Notes: generated from the letters alone by a model not told the origin. A stretch of DNA of 64,000 nucleotides from Sphingomonas sp. SRS2 (GCF_000971055.1 NZ_LARW01000109.1:1-64000), one strand, 5' to 3'; positions 1 through 8,745 are shown, counted from the stretch's first letter. Numbers and translations are program-made.

Positions 1-221
1 CGACCCGTCCGTTCCAGCTGGTGACCGGCCGCAACTGGCGCGGCACCGCGTTCGGCGGAGCCAAGGGCCGCACCGACGTGCCGAAGATCGTCGACATGTA
101 CATGACCGGCAAGATCGAGATCGACCCGATGATCACCCATGTCATGGGTCTCGAAGACATCAACAAGGGCTTCGACCTGATGCACGCCGGCGAAAGCATC
201 CGCAGCGTCGTGCTGTTCTGA
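1..221 (+). CDS. Class III alcohol dehydrogenase / S-(hydroxymethyl)glutathione dehydrogenase, C-terminal fragment
   Basis: Only the last ~73 residues are present; the reading frame is open from base 3 to the TGA at 219-221. The sequence [17 protein letters not shown] followed by a short basic/hydrophobic tail ending SIRSVVLF is typical of the C-terminus of zinc-dependent class III alcohol dehydrogenases, which oxidise the glutathione-formaldehyde adduct to S-formylglutathione with NAD. This fits the S-formylglutathione hydrolase gene at 654, which would do the next step. The catalytic zinc ligands lie outside the window. Confidence 0.9.
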   Translation, partial: TRPFQLVTGRNWRGTAFGGAKGRTDVPKIVDMYMTGKIEIDPMITHVMGLEDINKGFDLMHAGESIRSVVLF

Positions 222-246
222 AGCCAATTTCAACCAGGAGGATATA

Positions 247-645
247 ATGGCAGTGATTTCGGGTGACGGCGTGTTCTCGCACGCAACGGTTGGCGCCAGC
301 GATCTGGCCGCGTCGACGTCCTTCTACGATGCGGCGCTGACGCCGCTGGGCGTGAAGAATCTCGGGCCGTTCGGCGACAGCATCATGCTGTACGGCAAGG
401 ACAAGCCGGCGTTGCTGGTGCTCAAGCCCGGCAATGGCGACGCGCCTTCCAGCAACGGCGTGACGCTCGGCTTCGCAGCCGCCAGCTCCGCCGATGTCGA
501 CAGCTTCCACGCTGCGGGTCTCGCTGCGGGTGGCGTTTGCGAAGGTCTTCCCGGTCCGCGCGGTCATCTCCCCGGCGCTTATGCGGCCTATCTGCGCGAC
601 CCGGCCGGCAACAAGGTCTGTGCCTACACCTTTACTGCGGCATAA
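247..645 (+). CDS. VOC-superfamily (glyoxalase/bleomycin-resistance fold) protein
   Basis: A 132-aa protein preceded by AGGAGG at 236-241. It opens with FSHATVGASDLAASTSFYDAAL, the usual first beta-alpha unit of a VOC module, and ends with the typical HLPGAYAAYLRDPAGNKVCAYT strand pattern where an acidic metal ligand often sits. It lies between two formaldehyde-detoxification genes, 25 bp after the dehydrogenase and 8 bp before the hydrolase, so it is likely co-transcribed with them. The substrate is unknown; a role with glutathione adducts is inferred from context only. Confidence 0.85.
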   Translation: MAVISGDGVFSHATVGASDLAASTSFYDAALTPLGVKNLGPFGDSIMLYGKDKPALLVLKPGNGDAPSSNGVTLGFAAASSADVDSFHAAGLAAGGVCEGLPGPRGHLPGAYAAYLRDPAGNKVCAYTFTAA

Positions 646-653
646 GGCGCGGC

Positions 654-1496
654 ATGGCACTCGACATCGTATCGACGAGCGTCAGCTTCGGTGGCGTGCA
701 GGGCGTGTACAAGCACGCTTCTGCCGCCACCGGCACCGGTATGACGTTCAGCATCTATGTGCCGCCGCATGCCCCCGGGCAGAAGCTGCCGGTGGTCTGG
801 TATCTGTCGGGGCTGACCTGCACCCACGCCAATGTCACCGAGAAGGGCGACTATCGCCGCGCCTGCGCCGAGCTCGGCCTGATCTTCGTCGCGTCCGATA
901 GCTCGCCGCGCGGCGAGGGCGTCCCGGACGATCCCGAGGGGGCTTATGATTTCGGCCTCGGCGCGGGCTTCTATGTCGATGCGACCGAGGAGCCCTTCGC
1001 GAAGCATTACAAGATGTGGAGCTATGTCACCGAAGAGCTGCCCGCGCTGGTTGCGGAGCATTTCCCGGCGGACATGACGCGCCAGTCGATCCTCGGCCAT
1101 TCGATGGGCGGGCATGGCGCGCTGACGATCGGGCTGACCTATCCAGACCGCTACCGCGCGGTCTCGGCTTTCGCGCCGATCGTCGCGCCGGGGCAGGTGC
1201 CCTGGGGACATAAGGCGCTCGGCGGCTATCTTGGTCCCGACCGGGCGGCCTGGCGCAAGCATGACGCGGTCGCGCTGATCGAGGATGGCGCGCGGGTGAA
1301 GGAGCTGCTCGTCGACCAGGGCGAGGCCGACGGCTTCCTCGCCGAACAGCTGAAACCCAGCCTGCTCGCCGCCGCCTGCGCCGATGCCCGGATCGCTTTC
1401 ACCCTGCGCATCCAGCCCGGCTACGACCACAGCTATTATTTCATCTCCACCTTCATGGAGGACCATCTCCGCTGGCACGCCGAAAGGCTCGGATAG
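654..1496 (+). CDS. S-formylglutathione hydrolase
   Basis: A 280-aa esterase-D-family alpha/beta hydrolase that splits S-formylglutathione into formate and glutathione in the cytoplasm. The nucleophile elbow GHSMGGHGAL places the catalytic Ser near residue 150; YLSGLTCTHANVTEKG (oxyanion region) and the late YDHSYYF (catalytic His) are also present. The length matches the family. The start at 654 gives the usual MALDIVSTSVSFGG N-terminus; upstream in-frame codons overlap the preceding gene and are ignored. It completes the glutathione-dependent formaldehyde pathway with the dehydrogenase at 1-221. Confidence 0.95.
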   Translation: MALDIVSTSVSFGGVQGVYKHASAATGTGMTFSIYVPPHAPGQKLPVVWYLSGLTCTHANVTEKGDYRRACAELGLIFVASDSSPRGEGVPDDPEGAYDFGLGAGFYVDATEEPFAKHYKMWSYVTEELPALVAEHFPADMTRQSILGHSMGGHGALTIGLTYPDRYRAVSAFAPIVAPGQVPWGHKALGGYLGPDRAAWRKHDAVALIEDGARVKELLVDQGEADGFLAEQLKPSLLAAACADARIAFTLRIQPGYDHSYYFISTFMEDHLRWHAERLG

Positions 1497-1542
1497 TCCG
1501 CTCCGCACAGGCGGGGGAGCCGCCGCACCGCATCGGACAGGC

Positions 1543-2010
1543 CTATACCGCGTCCAGCGGAAGCGCCGTGGTGGCCTTGACCTCGGACAGCGCGGCGATC
1601 GAGTTGATTTCCTGAATGCCCTGCAGCCGGCTGAGCTTGTCGAAGAAGAAGCGCTCATAGGCTTCGATATCGGCGGCGACGATGCGCAGCAGGAAATCGA
1701 CCGGCCCCATCAGTACATAGGCTTCGAGCACCTCGGGAAAGCCGCGAATTGCGGTGGTGAATTCATCGAGATGCTGGCGGCCATGGGCGTTGAGCTTCAC
1801 CTGCGCGAATATCTGAGCGTTGAGACCGACCTTGCGCCGATCGACCAGCGCCACTTGCCGCGCGATGATCCCCGCTTCGCGCAACCGCTGGATGCGCCGC
1901 CAGCATGGGGTGGTGGAAAGCCCGACGCGTTCCGCCACCTCGGCGGCGGACAAGGTGCAGTCTTCCTGGAGAATGGCGAGGATCTTGCGTTCGTAGTTGT
2001 CGAGTTTCAT
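1543..2010 (-). CDS. Lrp/AsnC-family transcriptional regulator
   Basis: A 155-aa protein with an N-terminal winged HTH (LDNYERKILAILQEDCTLSAAEVAERVGLS...CWRRIQRLREAGII) and a C-terminal RAM ligand-binding domain (VLEAYVLMGPVDFLLRIVAADIEAYERFF). Length and layout are standard for feast/famine regulators. It is divergent from the acetolactate synthase operon, with 130 bp between the starts, so it probably regulates branched-chain amino-acid genes and itself. The AT-rich gap would hold its operators; I see no single obvious palindrome. Confidence 0.93.
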   Translation of the reverse strand: MKLDNYERKILAILQEDCTLSAAEVAERVGLSTTPCWRRIQRLREAGIIARQVALVDRRKVGLNAQIFAQVKLNAHGRQHLDEFTTAIRGFPEVLEAYVLMGPVDFLLRIVAADIEAYERFFFDKLSRLQGIQEINSIAALSEVKATTALPLDAV

Positions 2011-2140
2011 GCAATAACATTCTCATAAATCGCGAAAAAGCGAAACATAAAACACAAGAAGACGCGATTTGGCCGAATTGAGGAACGGATTTTCCGGGAT
2101 TTTCGTGTAAAAGCCTCCTTCCACCACAGGAAGGTAGACC

Positions 2141-2416
2141 GTGACCATTGCCGCCATGCCGCTTGCCGACGCCCCGCTGCCGGCGACCGCCATCGAGATC
2201 GAGGCGGACGTCGATCTGGGCGTGACGAGCCGGCTGCTCGACCTGCTGGTGACGCATGACCGTTTTCCGCGCCGCATGGACCTTGCCCGTGACGGCCGGA
2301 CGATGACGGTAACGATGTCACTGCCCCCGGCGGCTGACAATGGCGGCAGGCTGCTCGCCAAGATGCGCCAGATACCGGGCGTGCGGCGTGCCGATGCACT
2401 GGCTGACGCGCCGTGA
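2141..2416 (+). CDS. Putative ACT-type small regulatory subunit of acetolactate synthase
   Basis: A 91-aa protein with an ACT-like beta-alpha-beta pattern (IEIEADVDLGVTSRLLDLLVTHDRFPRRMDLA...MTVTMSLP...LLAKMRQIPGVRRADAL). IlvM/IlvN-type small subunits are about this size. The start is GTG at 2141 after AGGAAGG. Its TGA overlaps the GTG of the large-subunit gene at 2413 by four bases, which implies translational coupling in a two-subunit enzyme. Assignment rests on context and predicted fold, not on a strong motif. Confidence 0.7.
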   Translation: MTIAAMPLADAPLPATAIEIEADVDLGVTSRLLDLLVTHDRFPRRMDLARDGRTMTVTMSLPPAADNGGRLLAKMRQIPGVRRADALADAP

Positions 2417-4146
2417 GCGCGCTCGCGACGCCGGTGGCGCGGGCGGAGCCGGCTGAAGGCAGCGGCGCGGCCTACCTGCTCGCGTTGCTTGCCGATGCCG
2501 GCATCGACACGATCTTCGGCTATCCGGGTGGCGCGGTGCTGCCGCTCTACGATGCGCTCGCGCGGCAGGATCGGATCCGTCATGTGCTTGTCCGTCACGA
2601 GCAGGCCGCGATCCACGCCGCCGAAGGCTATGCACGCGCCAGCGGGCGGATCGGGGTGGCGCTGGTCACGTCTGGACCGGGAGCGACCAACACGATCACC
2701 GGGCTCACCGATGCGCTGATGGATTCGGTGCCGGTGCTGTGCATCGCCGGGCAGGTCAACCGCGCGCTGCTCGGCACCGATGGCTTTCAGGAGGCGAACA
2801 CGATCGCGCTGTCGCGCGCCGCCACCAAATATAATGTCGCGGTGCGCCGGCCGGGTGAGCTTGGTCCGATGCTGCGCCGCTGCCTCCACCTCGCGACGGC
2901 TGGTCGGCCCGGACCGGTGCTGATCGACCTGCCCAAGGATGTGCAGGCGATGGTCGCGCCCGACCATGTCTTCGAGGATGAGATCGCCGCGCTGACCGTG
3001 CGGCCTGTCCCGTCCCCCGATCTCGCACTGATCGCGCAGGTCGCGGCGCTGCTCGCGGAGGCGCGACGGCCGCTGATCTACAGCGGCGGCGGCGTGATCA
3101 ATTCGGGGCCGCGCGCGGCCGCGCTGCTGCGCCGCTTCGCGCAGGCGACCGGAGCACCGGTGACGTCGACCCTGATGGGACTCGGCGCCTTCCCCGCATC
3201 GGACCCGCAATGGCTGGGCATGCCGGGGATGCACGGCACCTATGAGGCGAACCTCGCCATGCATGGCTGCGACCTGATGCTGTGCGTGGGCGCGCGCTTT
3301 GACGATCGCGTCACCGGGCGCGTGGCGGATTTCGCGCCCCATGCGAAGAAGGTGCATATCGATGTCGACCCAAGCGAGATCGGCAAGATCGTCGCGGTCG
3401 ACGTGGGCGTAGTCGGCGACGCGGCGGACGTGCTCGATGCGCTATGCGACGCGGTGGCGCCGCCCGCGCCCGGCGCACTCGACGGCTGGTGGGCGACGAT
3501 CGGCGAATGGCGCGGGGCGGAGTGTCTCGCCTATGAACAGCCCGCCACGGGCGCGATCCTGCCCCAGCACGCGATCCGCCGGCTCCACGAGCTGACCCAT
3601 CGCCGCGAGCCGATCATCAGCACCGAGGTCGGGCAGCACCAGATGTGGGCCGCGCAACATGTCGGCTTCGACGCGCCCAATCGCTGGCTCACCTCGGGCG
3701 GGCTCGGCACGATGGGCTACGGCCTGCCTGCCGCGATCGGCGCACAGATCGCCTTTCCGGGCGCGCTCGTGATCGACATCGCGGGTGAGGCGTCGGTCCA
3801 GATGAATATCCAGGAACTGGCGACCGCGGTGCAATATGGCCTGCCGGTCAAGCTGTTCATCCTCAACAACGGCCATATGGGCATGGTCCGCCAATGGCAG
3901 CAACTTCATCATGGCGGGGTCTATTCCGAAAGCGTGTCGACCGTGCTGCCCGATTTCGTCCGGCTCGCCGAAGCCTATGGCTGGACCGGCCTGCGGATCG
4001 AGGAGGTGGTGGATCTCGACGCCGGGATATTGCGCATGATCGACACGCCCGGTCCGGTACTGGTCGATTGCCGGGTCGCGCCGCTCGCCAATTGCTATCC
4101 GATGATGCCGTCGGGCGCCGCGCATAACGAGATATTGCTCGGCTGA
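2413..4146 (+). CDS. Acetolactate synthase large (catalytic) subunit
   Basis: A 577-aa thiamine-diphosphate enzyme that condenses pyruvate with pyruvate or 2-oxobutyrate, the first common step of branched-chain amino-acid synthesis. Domains in order: PYR-binding (FGYPGGAVLPLYDAL, catalytic Glu near residue 63 in RHEQAAIHAAEGYA), central FAD-type domain, PP-binding domain (TSGGLGTMGYGLPAAIGAQ, LFILNNGHMGMVRQWQQ). The start is GTG overlapping the small-subunit stop. Oddity: the GDG/GDA metal motif reads AGEAS, with Glu at ~459 (3787-3789) in place of the metal-binding Asp. Whether it is the main synthase or a paralogue is unknown. Confidence 0.92.
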   Translation: MSALATPVARAEPAEGSGAAYLLALLADAGIDTIFGYPGGAVLPLYDALARQDRIRHVLVRHEQAAIHAAEGYARASGRIGVALVTSGPGATNTITGLTDALMDSVPVLCIAGQVNRALLGTDGFQEANTIALSRAATKYNVAVRRPGELGPMLRRCLHLATAGRPGPVLIDLPKDVQAMVAPDHVFEDEIAALTVRPVPSPDLALIAQVAALLAEARRPLIYSGGGVINSGPRAAALLRRFAQATGAPVTSTLMGLGAFPASDPQWLGMPGMHGTYEANLAMHGCDLMLCVGARFDDRVTGRVADFAPHAKKVHIDVDPSEIGKIVAVDVGVVGDAADVLDALCDAVAPPAPGALDGWWATIGEWRGAECLAYEQPATGAILPQHAIRRLHELTHRREPIISTEVGQHQMWAAQHVGFDAPNRWLTSGGLGTMGYGLPAAIGAQIAFPGALVIDIAGEASVQMNIQELATAVQYGLPVKLFILNNGHMGMVRQWQQLHHGGVYSESVSTVLPDFVRLAEAYGWTGLRIEEVVDLDAGILRMIDTPGPVLVDCRVAPLANCYPMMPSGAAHNEILLG

Positions 4147-4255
4147 CATCGCGAAAGTGTTCAAAAGCACGGATGGACCGTGTCCTCCTGCACGCAAGCC
4201 GCTGATTTCCTGAAATCATTTGGCAGCTTTGCCGCGCACCGTTACGCAGGCGGCG

Positions 4256-5752
4256 ATGATTGGAGCTCCAGAGACCAGCGAAAGACGGGAAGAGCGGCGT
4301 TTCGCGCGCAGCGTGCTGCTGTTCATCATCCTTGGCTTTGCGGCGGTGGCGCTCGCCGGAATCACCTCCGTCGCGGTGATGGTGCAGGGCGAGGAGCAGA
4401 CAGGGCTGGTCAATCACACCCATGAGGTCGAGCGCGGCGTGTCGGGTATCCGCCTGGCGCTGGAAGAGATGCGCAGCGCGCGGCGCGGCTTTGTCCTGGG
4501 CCTCGCCGGCGATAGCGGGGCGACCTATCCGGAAGCGTCCCGGCGGCTGTTTGACGGCATCGCCAGGGTTGGCCGGCTTACGATCGACAATCCGGTCCAG
4601 CAGAATCGCGTGGTGCGGCTGTCGGCGATGGCCGGCACGCTCGATGGCCTTTTCAAGGCGTCGATGGGGTCGAGCGCCCAGCGCGTGGCGATATCCGAGC
4701 GCGAGCGCCAGCAACTGGCCGGCAAGGTCGAGGCGCTGGCGATGCAGATGCTGGTCGAGGAGCGCCGTCTGCTGGTCGCGCGTGACGCGTCACGCATCGC
4801 GTTGGGGCGCACTTTCTATGCGGTGCTCGCGCTGACGGCCTTGTTGCTCATCGCCGTCGCGATCGGATCGATCTGGGTCATCCGCCGCTATACCGGCGAG
4901 TTGCTCGCATCGCGTGACCAGATGCGCGCGCTCAACCAGAATCTCGAAGGCGCAGTGGCCGAGCGGACCACCGACCTCCAGCGCGCCAATGACGAGATTC
5001 AGCGCTTTGCTTATATCGTCAGCCACGACCTGCGCTCGCCGCTGGTCAACGTGATGGGTTTCACCGCCGAACTCGATGCCGCAATCGAACCGCTCGACCT
5101 CATGATCGGGCGGGTCGAGGCTGAAGCCCCTGCGCTGGTCGACGAGGAGGTGCGCCGCGCGGTGCGCGAGGATCTGCCTGAGGCGATCGGCTTCATCCGC
5201 GGATCGACCCAGAAGATGGACCGGCTGATCAACGCGATCCTCACCTTGTCCCGCCAGGGCCGCCGCACGATCACGATCGAGCCGATCGCGCTCGACCAGC
5301 TCGCCAGCAGCGTGGTCGACGGCTTGCGCCACCAGATCGACGAACATGGTATCGCCGTCACGATCGCGCCGGACATGCCGAAAGTGGTCAGCGATCGGCT
5401 CTCGATCGAGCAGATATTGTCGAACCTCGTCGAGAATGCGGTCAAATATATGAAGCCCGGCCGCGCCGGCGAGATTTCGATTGCCGCGCGCCAGCTGAAT
5501 GGCCGCGTTCTGGTCGACGTCGCCGACAATGGGCGTGGGATCGACAGGCGCGATCATGAGCGCGTATTCGATCTGTTCCGCCGCTCGGGCGTCCAGGATC
5601 GGCCGGGAGAGGGAATTGGCCTCGCGCATGTCCGTGCGCTGGCCTATCGTCTCGGCGGCACTATTACCGTCGACTCCGATCTCGATGTCGGGGCGACCTT
5701 CACCCTCAACTTGCCCGCGGAGTTCGCCGGCGAGAAAGCAGCATTGACGTGA
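4256..5752 (+). CDS. CHASE3-type membrane sensor histidine kinase
   Basis: The sensor has an N-terminal membrane segment (SVLLFIILGFAAVALAGITS), a periplasmic helical region that fits CHASE3 (EVERGVSGIRLALEEMRSARRGFVLG), a second membrane segment (VLALTALLLIAVAIGSIWVI), a coiled coil, a HisKA domain with IVSHDLRSPL, and an HATPase domain (N box LVENAVKY, G1 ADNGRGID, G2 GEGIGLA). It is followed by two receiver genes, so it probably signals through the regulator at 5766. ATG at 4256 is chosen over the in-frame TTG at 4220. The signal is unknown. Confidence 0.88.
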   Translation: MIGAPETSERREERRFARSVLLFIILGFAAVALAGITSVAVMVQGEEQTGLVNHTHEVERGVSGIRLALEEMRSARRGFVLGLAGDSGATYPEASRRLFDGIARVGRLTIDNPVQQNRVVRLSAMAGTLDGLFKASMGSSAQRVAISERERQQLAGKVEALAMQMLVEERRLLVARDASRIALGRTFYAVLALTALLLIAVAIGSIWVIRRYTGELLASRDQMRALNQNLEGAVAERTTDLQRANDEIQRFAYIVSHDLRSPLVNVMGFTAELDAAIEPLDLMIGRVEAEAPALVDEEVRRAVREDLPEAIGFIRGSTQKMDRLINAILTLSRQGRRTITIEPIALDQLASSVVDGLRHQIDEHGIAVTIAPDMPKVVSDRLSIEQILSNLVENAVKYMKPGRAGEISIAARQLNGRVLVDVADNGRGIDRRDHERVFDLFRRSGVQDRPGEGIGLAHVRALAYRLGGTITVDSDLDVGATFTLNLPAEFAGEKAALT

Positions 5753-5765
5753 GAAAGGCAAAGGC

Positions 5766-6212
5766 ATGAACGCCCAGCAGCCCGTGAATATCGTGATGAT
5801 CGAGGATGACGAGGGTCATGCCCGCCTGATCGAGAAGAATATCCGTCGCGCCGGTATCTCGAACACGATTCATCATTTCCTCGACGGCACCTCGGCGCTC
5901 AACTTCCTCTATGAGGATGCGAGCGGGCCGGTGCATGGCGGCCCGGCGCTGATCCTGCTCGATCTCAACCTGCCCGACATGAGCGGCACCGATATCCTGG
6001 CCAAGATCAAGGGCGAGGGCAGCCCGCTGCGCCGCGCGCCGGTCGTCGTGCTCACCACCACCGACGACAAGCTGGAGATCCAGCGCTGCTATGATCTGGG
6101 TTGTAACGTCTACATAACCAAGCCGGTCAATTATGAGAATTTCGCTGCGGCGATCCGCCAGCTCGGCCTGTTCCTGTCGGTGATCCAGGTGCCGGACGTC
6201 GAAGAGGGCTGA
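5766..6212 (+). CDS. Receiver-only response regulator
   Basis: A 148-aa single CheY-like receiver domain of the Rcp1 type with no output domain. Visible residues: acidic pair in MIEDDEGHA, phosphoacceptor Asp in LILLDLNLPDMSG, the Thr in VVLTTTDD and the Lys in YITKPVNY. It starts 13 bp after the kinase gene with GAGAAAGG upstream, and its stop overlaps the next start (TGATG). It probably relays phosphate between the kinase at 4256 and the fusion protein at 6212. Confidence 0.92.
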   Translation: MNAQQPVNIVMIEDDEGHARLIEKNIRRAGISNTIHHFLDGTSALNFLYEDASGPVHGGPALILLDLNLPDMSGTDILAKIKGEGSPLRRAPVVVLTTTDDKLEIQRCYDLGCNVYITKPVNYENFAAAIRQLGLFLSVIQVPDVEEG

Positions 6213-7255
6213 TGACCGACACGCCCCCAGCTATTCTCTATATCGACGATGACGAAGGCCTGCGGCGGCTGACCGCGCGCGCGCTGAAGCGGCTCGGCTA
6301 TCGCGTGGAAAGCGCGGGCAGCGGAGCGGAGGGCGTGGCGATGGCGACGGCCGAGGCGTTCGATCTGGTCGCGGTCGACCATTATATGCCGGGACAGGAC
6401 GGGCTGCAGACGCTGTCGGCGCTGAAAGCGCTCCCCGAGCCGCCGCCGGTGATCTTCGTAACCGGATCTGACGAGAGCCAGCTCGCGGTCGCGGCGTTGA
6501 AGGCGGGCGCGATCGATTATGTCGTGAAGACCGTCAACGAGGATTATTTCGACCTGCTCGGCCAGTCGATCGCCCAGGCGCTGGCGACCGGACGGCTGCG
6601 CCGCGAGAAGGAGGCCGCCGAGGCGCAGCTGCGTGAAACCAACGATCGGCTTCATATGCTGCTTCAGGAGGTCAACCACCGCGTCGCCAACAGCCTTCAG
6701 CTGGTGTCGGCCTTCGTCCACATGCAGTCGCGCACGCTGGGCGATGGCGATGAGGCCGCGAAGGCCGCGCTCGATGATACCCAGCGCCGGATCGCCGCGA
6801 TCGCGCAGGTCCACAAGCGGCTCTACACCTCGGCCTCGGTCGAGGCGGTCGACATGGCTGACTATCTCGGATCGCTGGTTGAGGAACTGGGCGACACCTG
6901 GTCGACCCCGAAAGCGCCGCGCGATATCCGCCTGGCCGCGGAACCGCTCAAGCTCGCCACCGACAAGGCGGTCGCGCTGGGCATCATCGTTACCGAGCTC
7001 GTCACCAACGCCTGCAAATACGCCTATGCCGCGAACAGCGGGGGTGAAGTGCGGGTGACGCTGACCGACGCCGGCGGCGACCGCTTCTGCCTGCGGGTCG
7101 AGGATGATGGCTGCGGCATGCCCGCCTCGGGCACGGCGCAGGGCACCGGCCTGGGAACCAAGCTGATCACCGCAATGGCCCAGACCTTGCGGGCGACGGT
7201 GGATTATGAACCTGCCGATCGCGGCGTCCGTGTGATCCTTCTCGCCGCGCAATGA
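6212..7255 (+). CDS. Receiver domain fused to a HisKA_2/HWE-type histidine kinase
   Basis: A 347-aa protein: N-terminal receiver (YIDDDEGLRR; Asp in LVAVDHYMPGQDG; TGSDES; VKTVNEDY), a coiled coil, then a HisKA_2-like dimerisation domain with the phospho-His in LQEVNHRVANSLQLVSAF and an HATPase domain (TELVTNACKYAY, EDDGCGM, GTGLGTKLI). Alphaproteobacterial kinases of this class often act in general stress or light signalling; here the partner is most simply the upstream kinase/regulator pair. Translation is coupled to the previous gene. Confidence 0.9.
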   Translation: MTDTPPAILYIDDDEGLRRLTARALKRLGYRVESAGSGAEGVAMATAEAFDLVAVDHYMPGQDGLQTLSALKALPEPPPVIFVTGSDESQLAVAALKAGAIDYVVKTVNEDYFDLLGQSIAQALATGRLRREKEAAEAQLRETNDRLHMLLQEVNHRVANSLQLVSAFVHMQSRTLGDGDEAAKAALDDTQRRIAAIAQVHKRLYTSASVEAVDMADYLGSLVEELGDTWSTPKAPRDIRLAAEPLKLATDKAVALGIIVTELVTNACKYAYAANSGGEVRVTLTDAGGDRFCLRVEDDGCGMPASGTAQGTGLGTKLITAMAQTLRATVDYEPADRGVRVILLAAQ

Positions 7256-7378
7256 CCGGCCTTCGGCACGTTTGGCCGCATGTTAGGGAACAATCTTAAC
7301 CCAGCGCTGCCAAGGCGATTGACCGACTCAAATGGCTTGTGGTCGTTGCATCACAACAGCAGACTTGGGGGTGTGTTG

Positions 7379-7570
7379 ATGCTGGTTTTCTTCATATCGG
7401 TCTATGGATTCCTGGTCATGTTCGTGCTGCCCAGCCTTTCGCGCAACCGCCGCGAGCAGCGCCCTGACGCGCCGATTCTGGCCTTTGCGGGACGGGGGCT
7501 GATGGCCGCCTCCGCCACCGGCGCCTGCCTCGCGCTCAGCGCGGCGGCCTGGGGCTCGCTGATCCATTAA
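7379..7570 (+). CDS. Small two-span membrane protein, function unknown
   Basis: A 63-aa ORF with two hydrophobic stretches (MLVFFISVYGFLVMFVLPSL and an Ala-rich C-terminal span) separated by a basic loop, RNRREQR. ATG at 7379 gives a protein that begins directly in the first span; an earlier in-frame start at 7280 adds a non-hydrophobic leader and is less likely. It is the last host gene before the prophage junction. I do not recognise it. Confidence 0.55.
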   Translation: MLVFFISVYGFLVMFVLPSLSRNRREQRPDAPILAFAGRGLMAASATGACLALSAAAWGSLIH

Positions 7571-7618
7571 GCGGGTTGAAGAGAGCCTCCGTTTTCGGCT
7601 ATCAGGCCGGCCTCCGGC

Positions 7619-7658
7619 GCGGGCGTAGCATAGTGGTAATGCTCTAGCCTTCCAAGCT
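7619..7658 (+). tRNA. 5' half of tRNA-Gly(UCC), truncated at the anticodon stem
   Basis: The bases read as an acceptor 5' strand (GCGGGCG), TA, a complete D arm (GCAT...ATGC), the anticodon 5' stem, and the loop CTTCCAA with anticodon TCC at 7651-7653, then GCT. After 7658 the match stops: there is no variable loop, no T arm with GGTTCGA and no acceptor 3' strand. This is what remains on the host side when a tyrosine-recombinase phage integrates at a tRNA anticodon loop. The 3' half is not in the window. Confidence 0.7.
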
Positions 7659-7748
7659 CCCCGGATTGGCGGCTTTCTGCGGATTTCGATGTAAAACCCT
7701 GCAAAAAGCCGCGCTATCCTTTCAATAGCTTAGCGACACCCTGTAAAA
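7644..7748. other. Candidate left attachment junction with arm-type direct repeats
   Basis: The region runs from the tRNA-Gly anticodon stem-loop (possible core GCCTTCCAAGCT, 7647-7658) to the end of the first prophage gene. It contains two direct copies of ACCCTG(C/T)AAAA, at 7696-7706 and 7738-7748, 42 bp apart (four helical turns), which look like integrase arm-binding sites. The host/phage boundary is inferred from gene content on each side. The integrase gene and partner att site are not in the window. Confidence 0.5.
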
Positions 7749-8600
7749 TTATCCGGTGCCTGGAAACAGCTCGCCCAGGCGATCGGCCGGCAGGTTGCTG
7801 ATGATCAGTTCGCGTGCCTCAACCTCATTGCCACCGCCGGCGATCGAATAGATCAGCTGCAGTTCGACCATTGCGAACCCGTCGAACGTGCGGCGGATAT
7901 CCGGATGGTCATTGATGCTCAGCAGGAAGGTGCCAGCCATGGCGCGCATCATATCGGCCATGACCGCGAACTGGCCGCGATCGAACAGGTCGCGGCCATA
8001 GTCGCCCTCGCTGCCGTAATATGGCGGATCGAGATAGAAGAGCGTCTCGGGTCGGTCATAGCGGCCGATCAGGTCCTGCCACGGCAGCCGCTCAATCACG
8101 ACACCGGCGAGCCGCTCATGGATCGCTTCGAGCAGCGGGCCGAGCTTCGTCACGTCGAAGCCGGCCGGTTCGCCGGGGCTCACGCCGAAGTTACGGCCGG
8201 CCACCTTTCCGCCGAACGCGAGGCGCTGCAGATAGAGGAAGCGCGCCGCCCGTTCGAGGTCCGTCATGGTGGATGGATCGACCCGCGCGAGCTTCTCGAA
8301 GCCGGATCGCGTGGTGAGCTGGAAGCGGAGCATGTCGAGGAAGGCGACATAGTGCCGCTGCAGGATGCGGAAGAACGTCGCTACGTCCTCCGACCAATCG
8401 TTGACTACCTCCGCCTTAGCCTTGCGGCCGCGACGCAGGAAGACGCCGCCCATGCCCATGAAGACTTCGGCATAGGTGTGGTGCGGAACACGATCGATAG
8501 CGCGGGTTATCGGCCGGGCCAGCCGGCGCTTGCCGCCGATATAGGCTGCAGCCGGGTGGGTAGATGCGACAAAATCGTCGAAAAGTAGACTCGACTCCAT
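7749..8600 (-). CDS. D12-class DNA adenine N6-methyltransferase (Dam-like), phage-borne
   Basis: A 283-aa methylase with the SAM-binding YIGGKRRL (20-27) and FMGMGGVF motifs and the catalytic DPPY at 191-194 (FYLDPPYYGSEGDYG). These phage enzymes methylate adenine in short sites, often to protect phage DNA from host restriction. No partner nuclease is adjacent, so it is a solitary methylase. It is the leftmost prophage gene. The start is placed at 8600, since upstream in-frame sequence does not look like protein of this family. Confidence 0.93.
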   Translation of the reverse strand: MESSLLFDDFVASTHPAAAYIGGKRRLARPITRAIDRVPHHTYAEVFMGMGGVFLRRGRKAKAEVVNDWSEDVATFFRILQRHYVAFLDMLRFQLTTRSGFEKLARVDPSTMTDLERAARFLYLQRLAFGGKVAGRNFGVSPGEPAGFDVTKLGPLLEAIHERLAGVVIERLPWQDLIGRYDRPETLFYLDPPYYGSEGDYGRDLFDRGQFAVMADMMRAMAGTFLLSINDHPDIRRTFDGFAMVELQLIYSIAGGGNEVEARELIISNLPADRLGELFPGTG

Positions 8601-8745
8601 ATCCGATGTTCCATATTCGTTCCGCCGTCCGGTGCCGGATGGCGGGATGCGACTCATGTGGCCGCATGGGGACATGGTGGGTTCTGTCCACCGGCTCGGA
8701 GCGTTGGCGCGCTCCGGCCCCCGCCCACCGGGCGAGGGAGATTTT

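Noticed and set aside
2023-3357. Long minus-strand frame opposite the acetolactate synthase genes
   Set aside because: It overlaps well-supported coding sequence on the other strand and has the Arg/His-rich composition of a high-GC shadow.
6131-7252. 373-codon minus-strand frame opposite the receiver-kinase fusion
   Set aside because: The plus-strand frame has complete receiver and kinase motifs; the minus frame has no recognisable domain.
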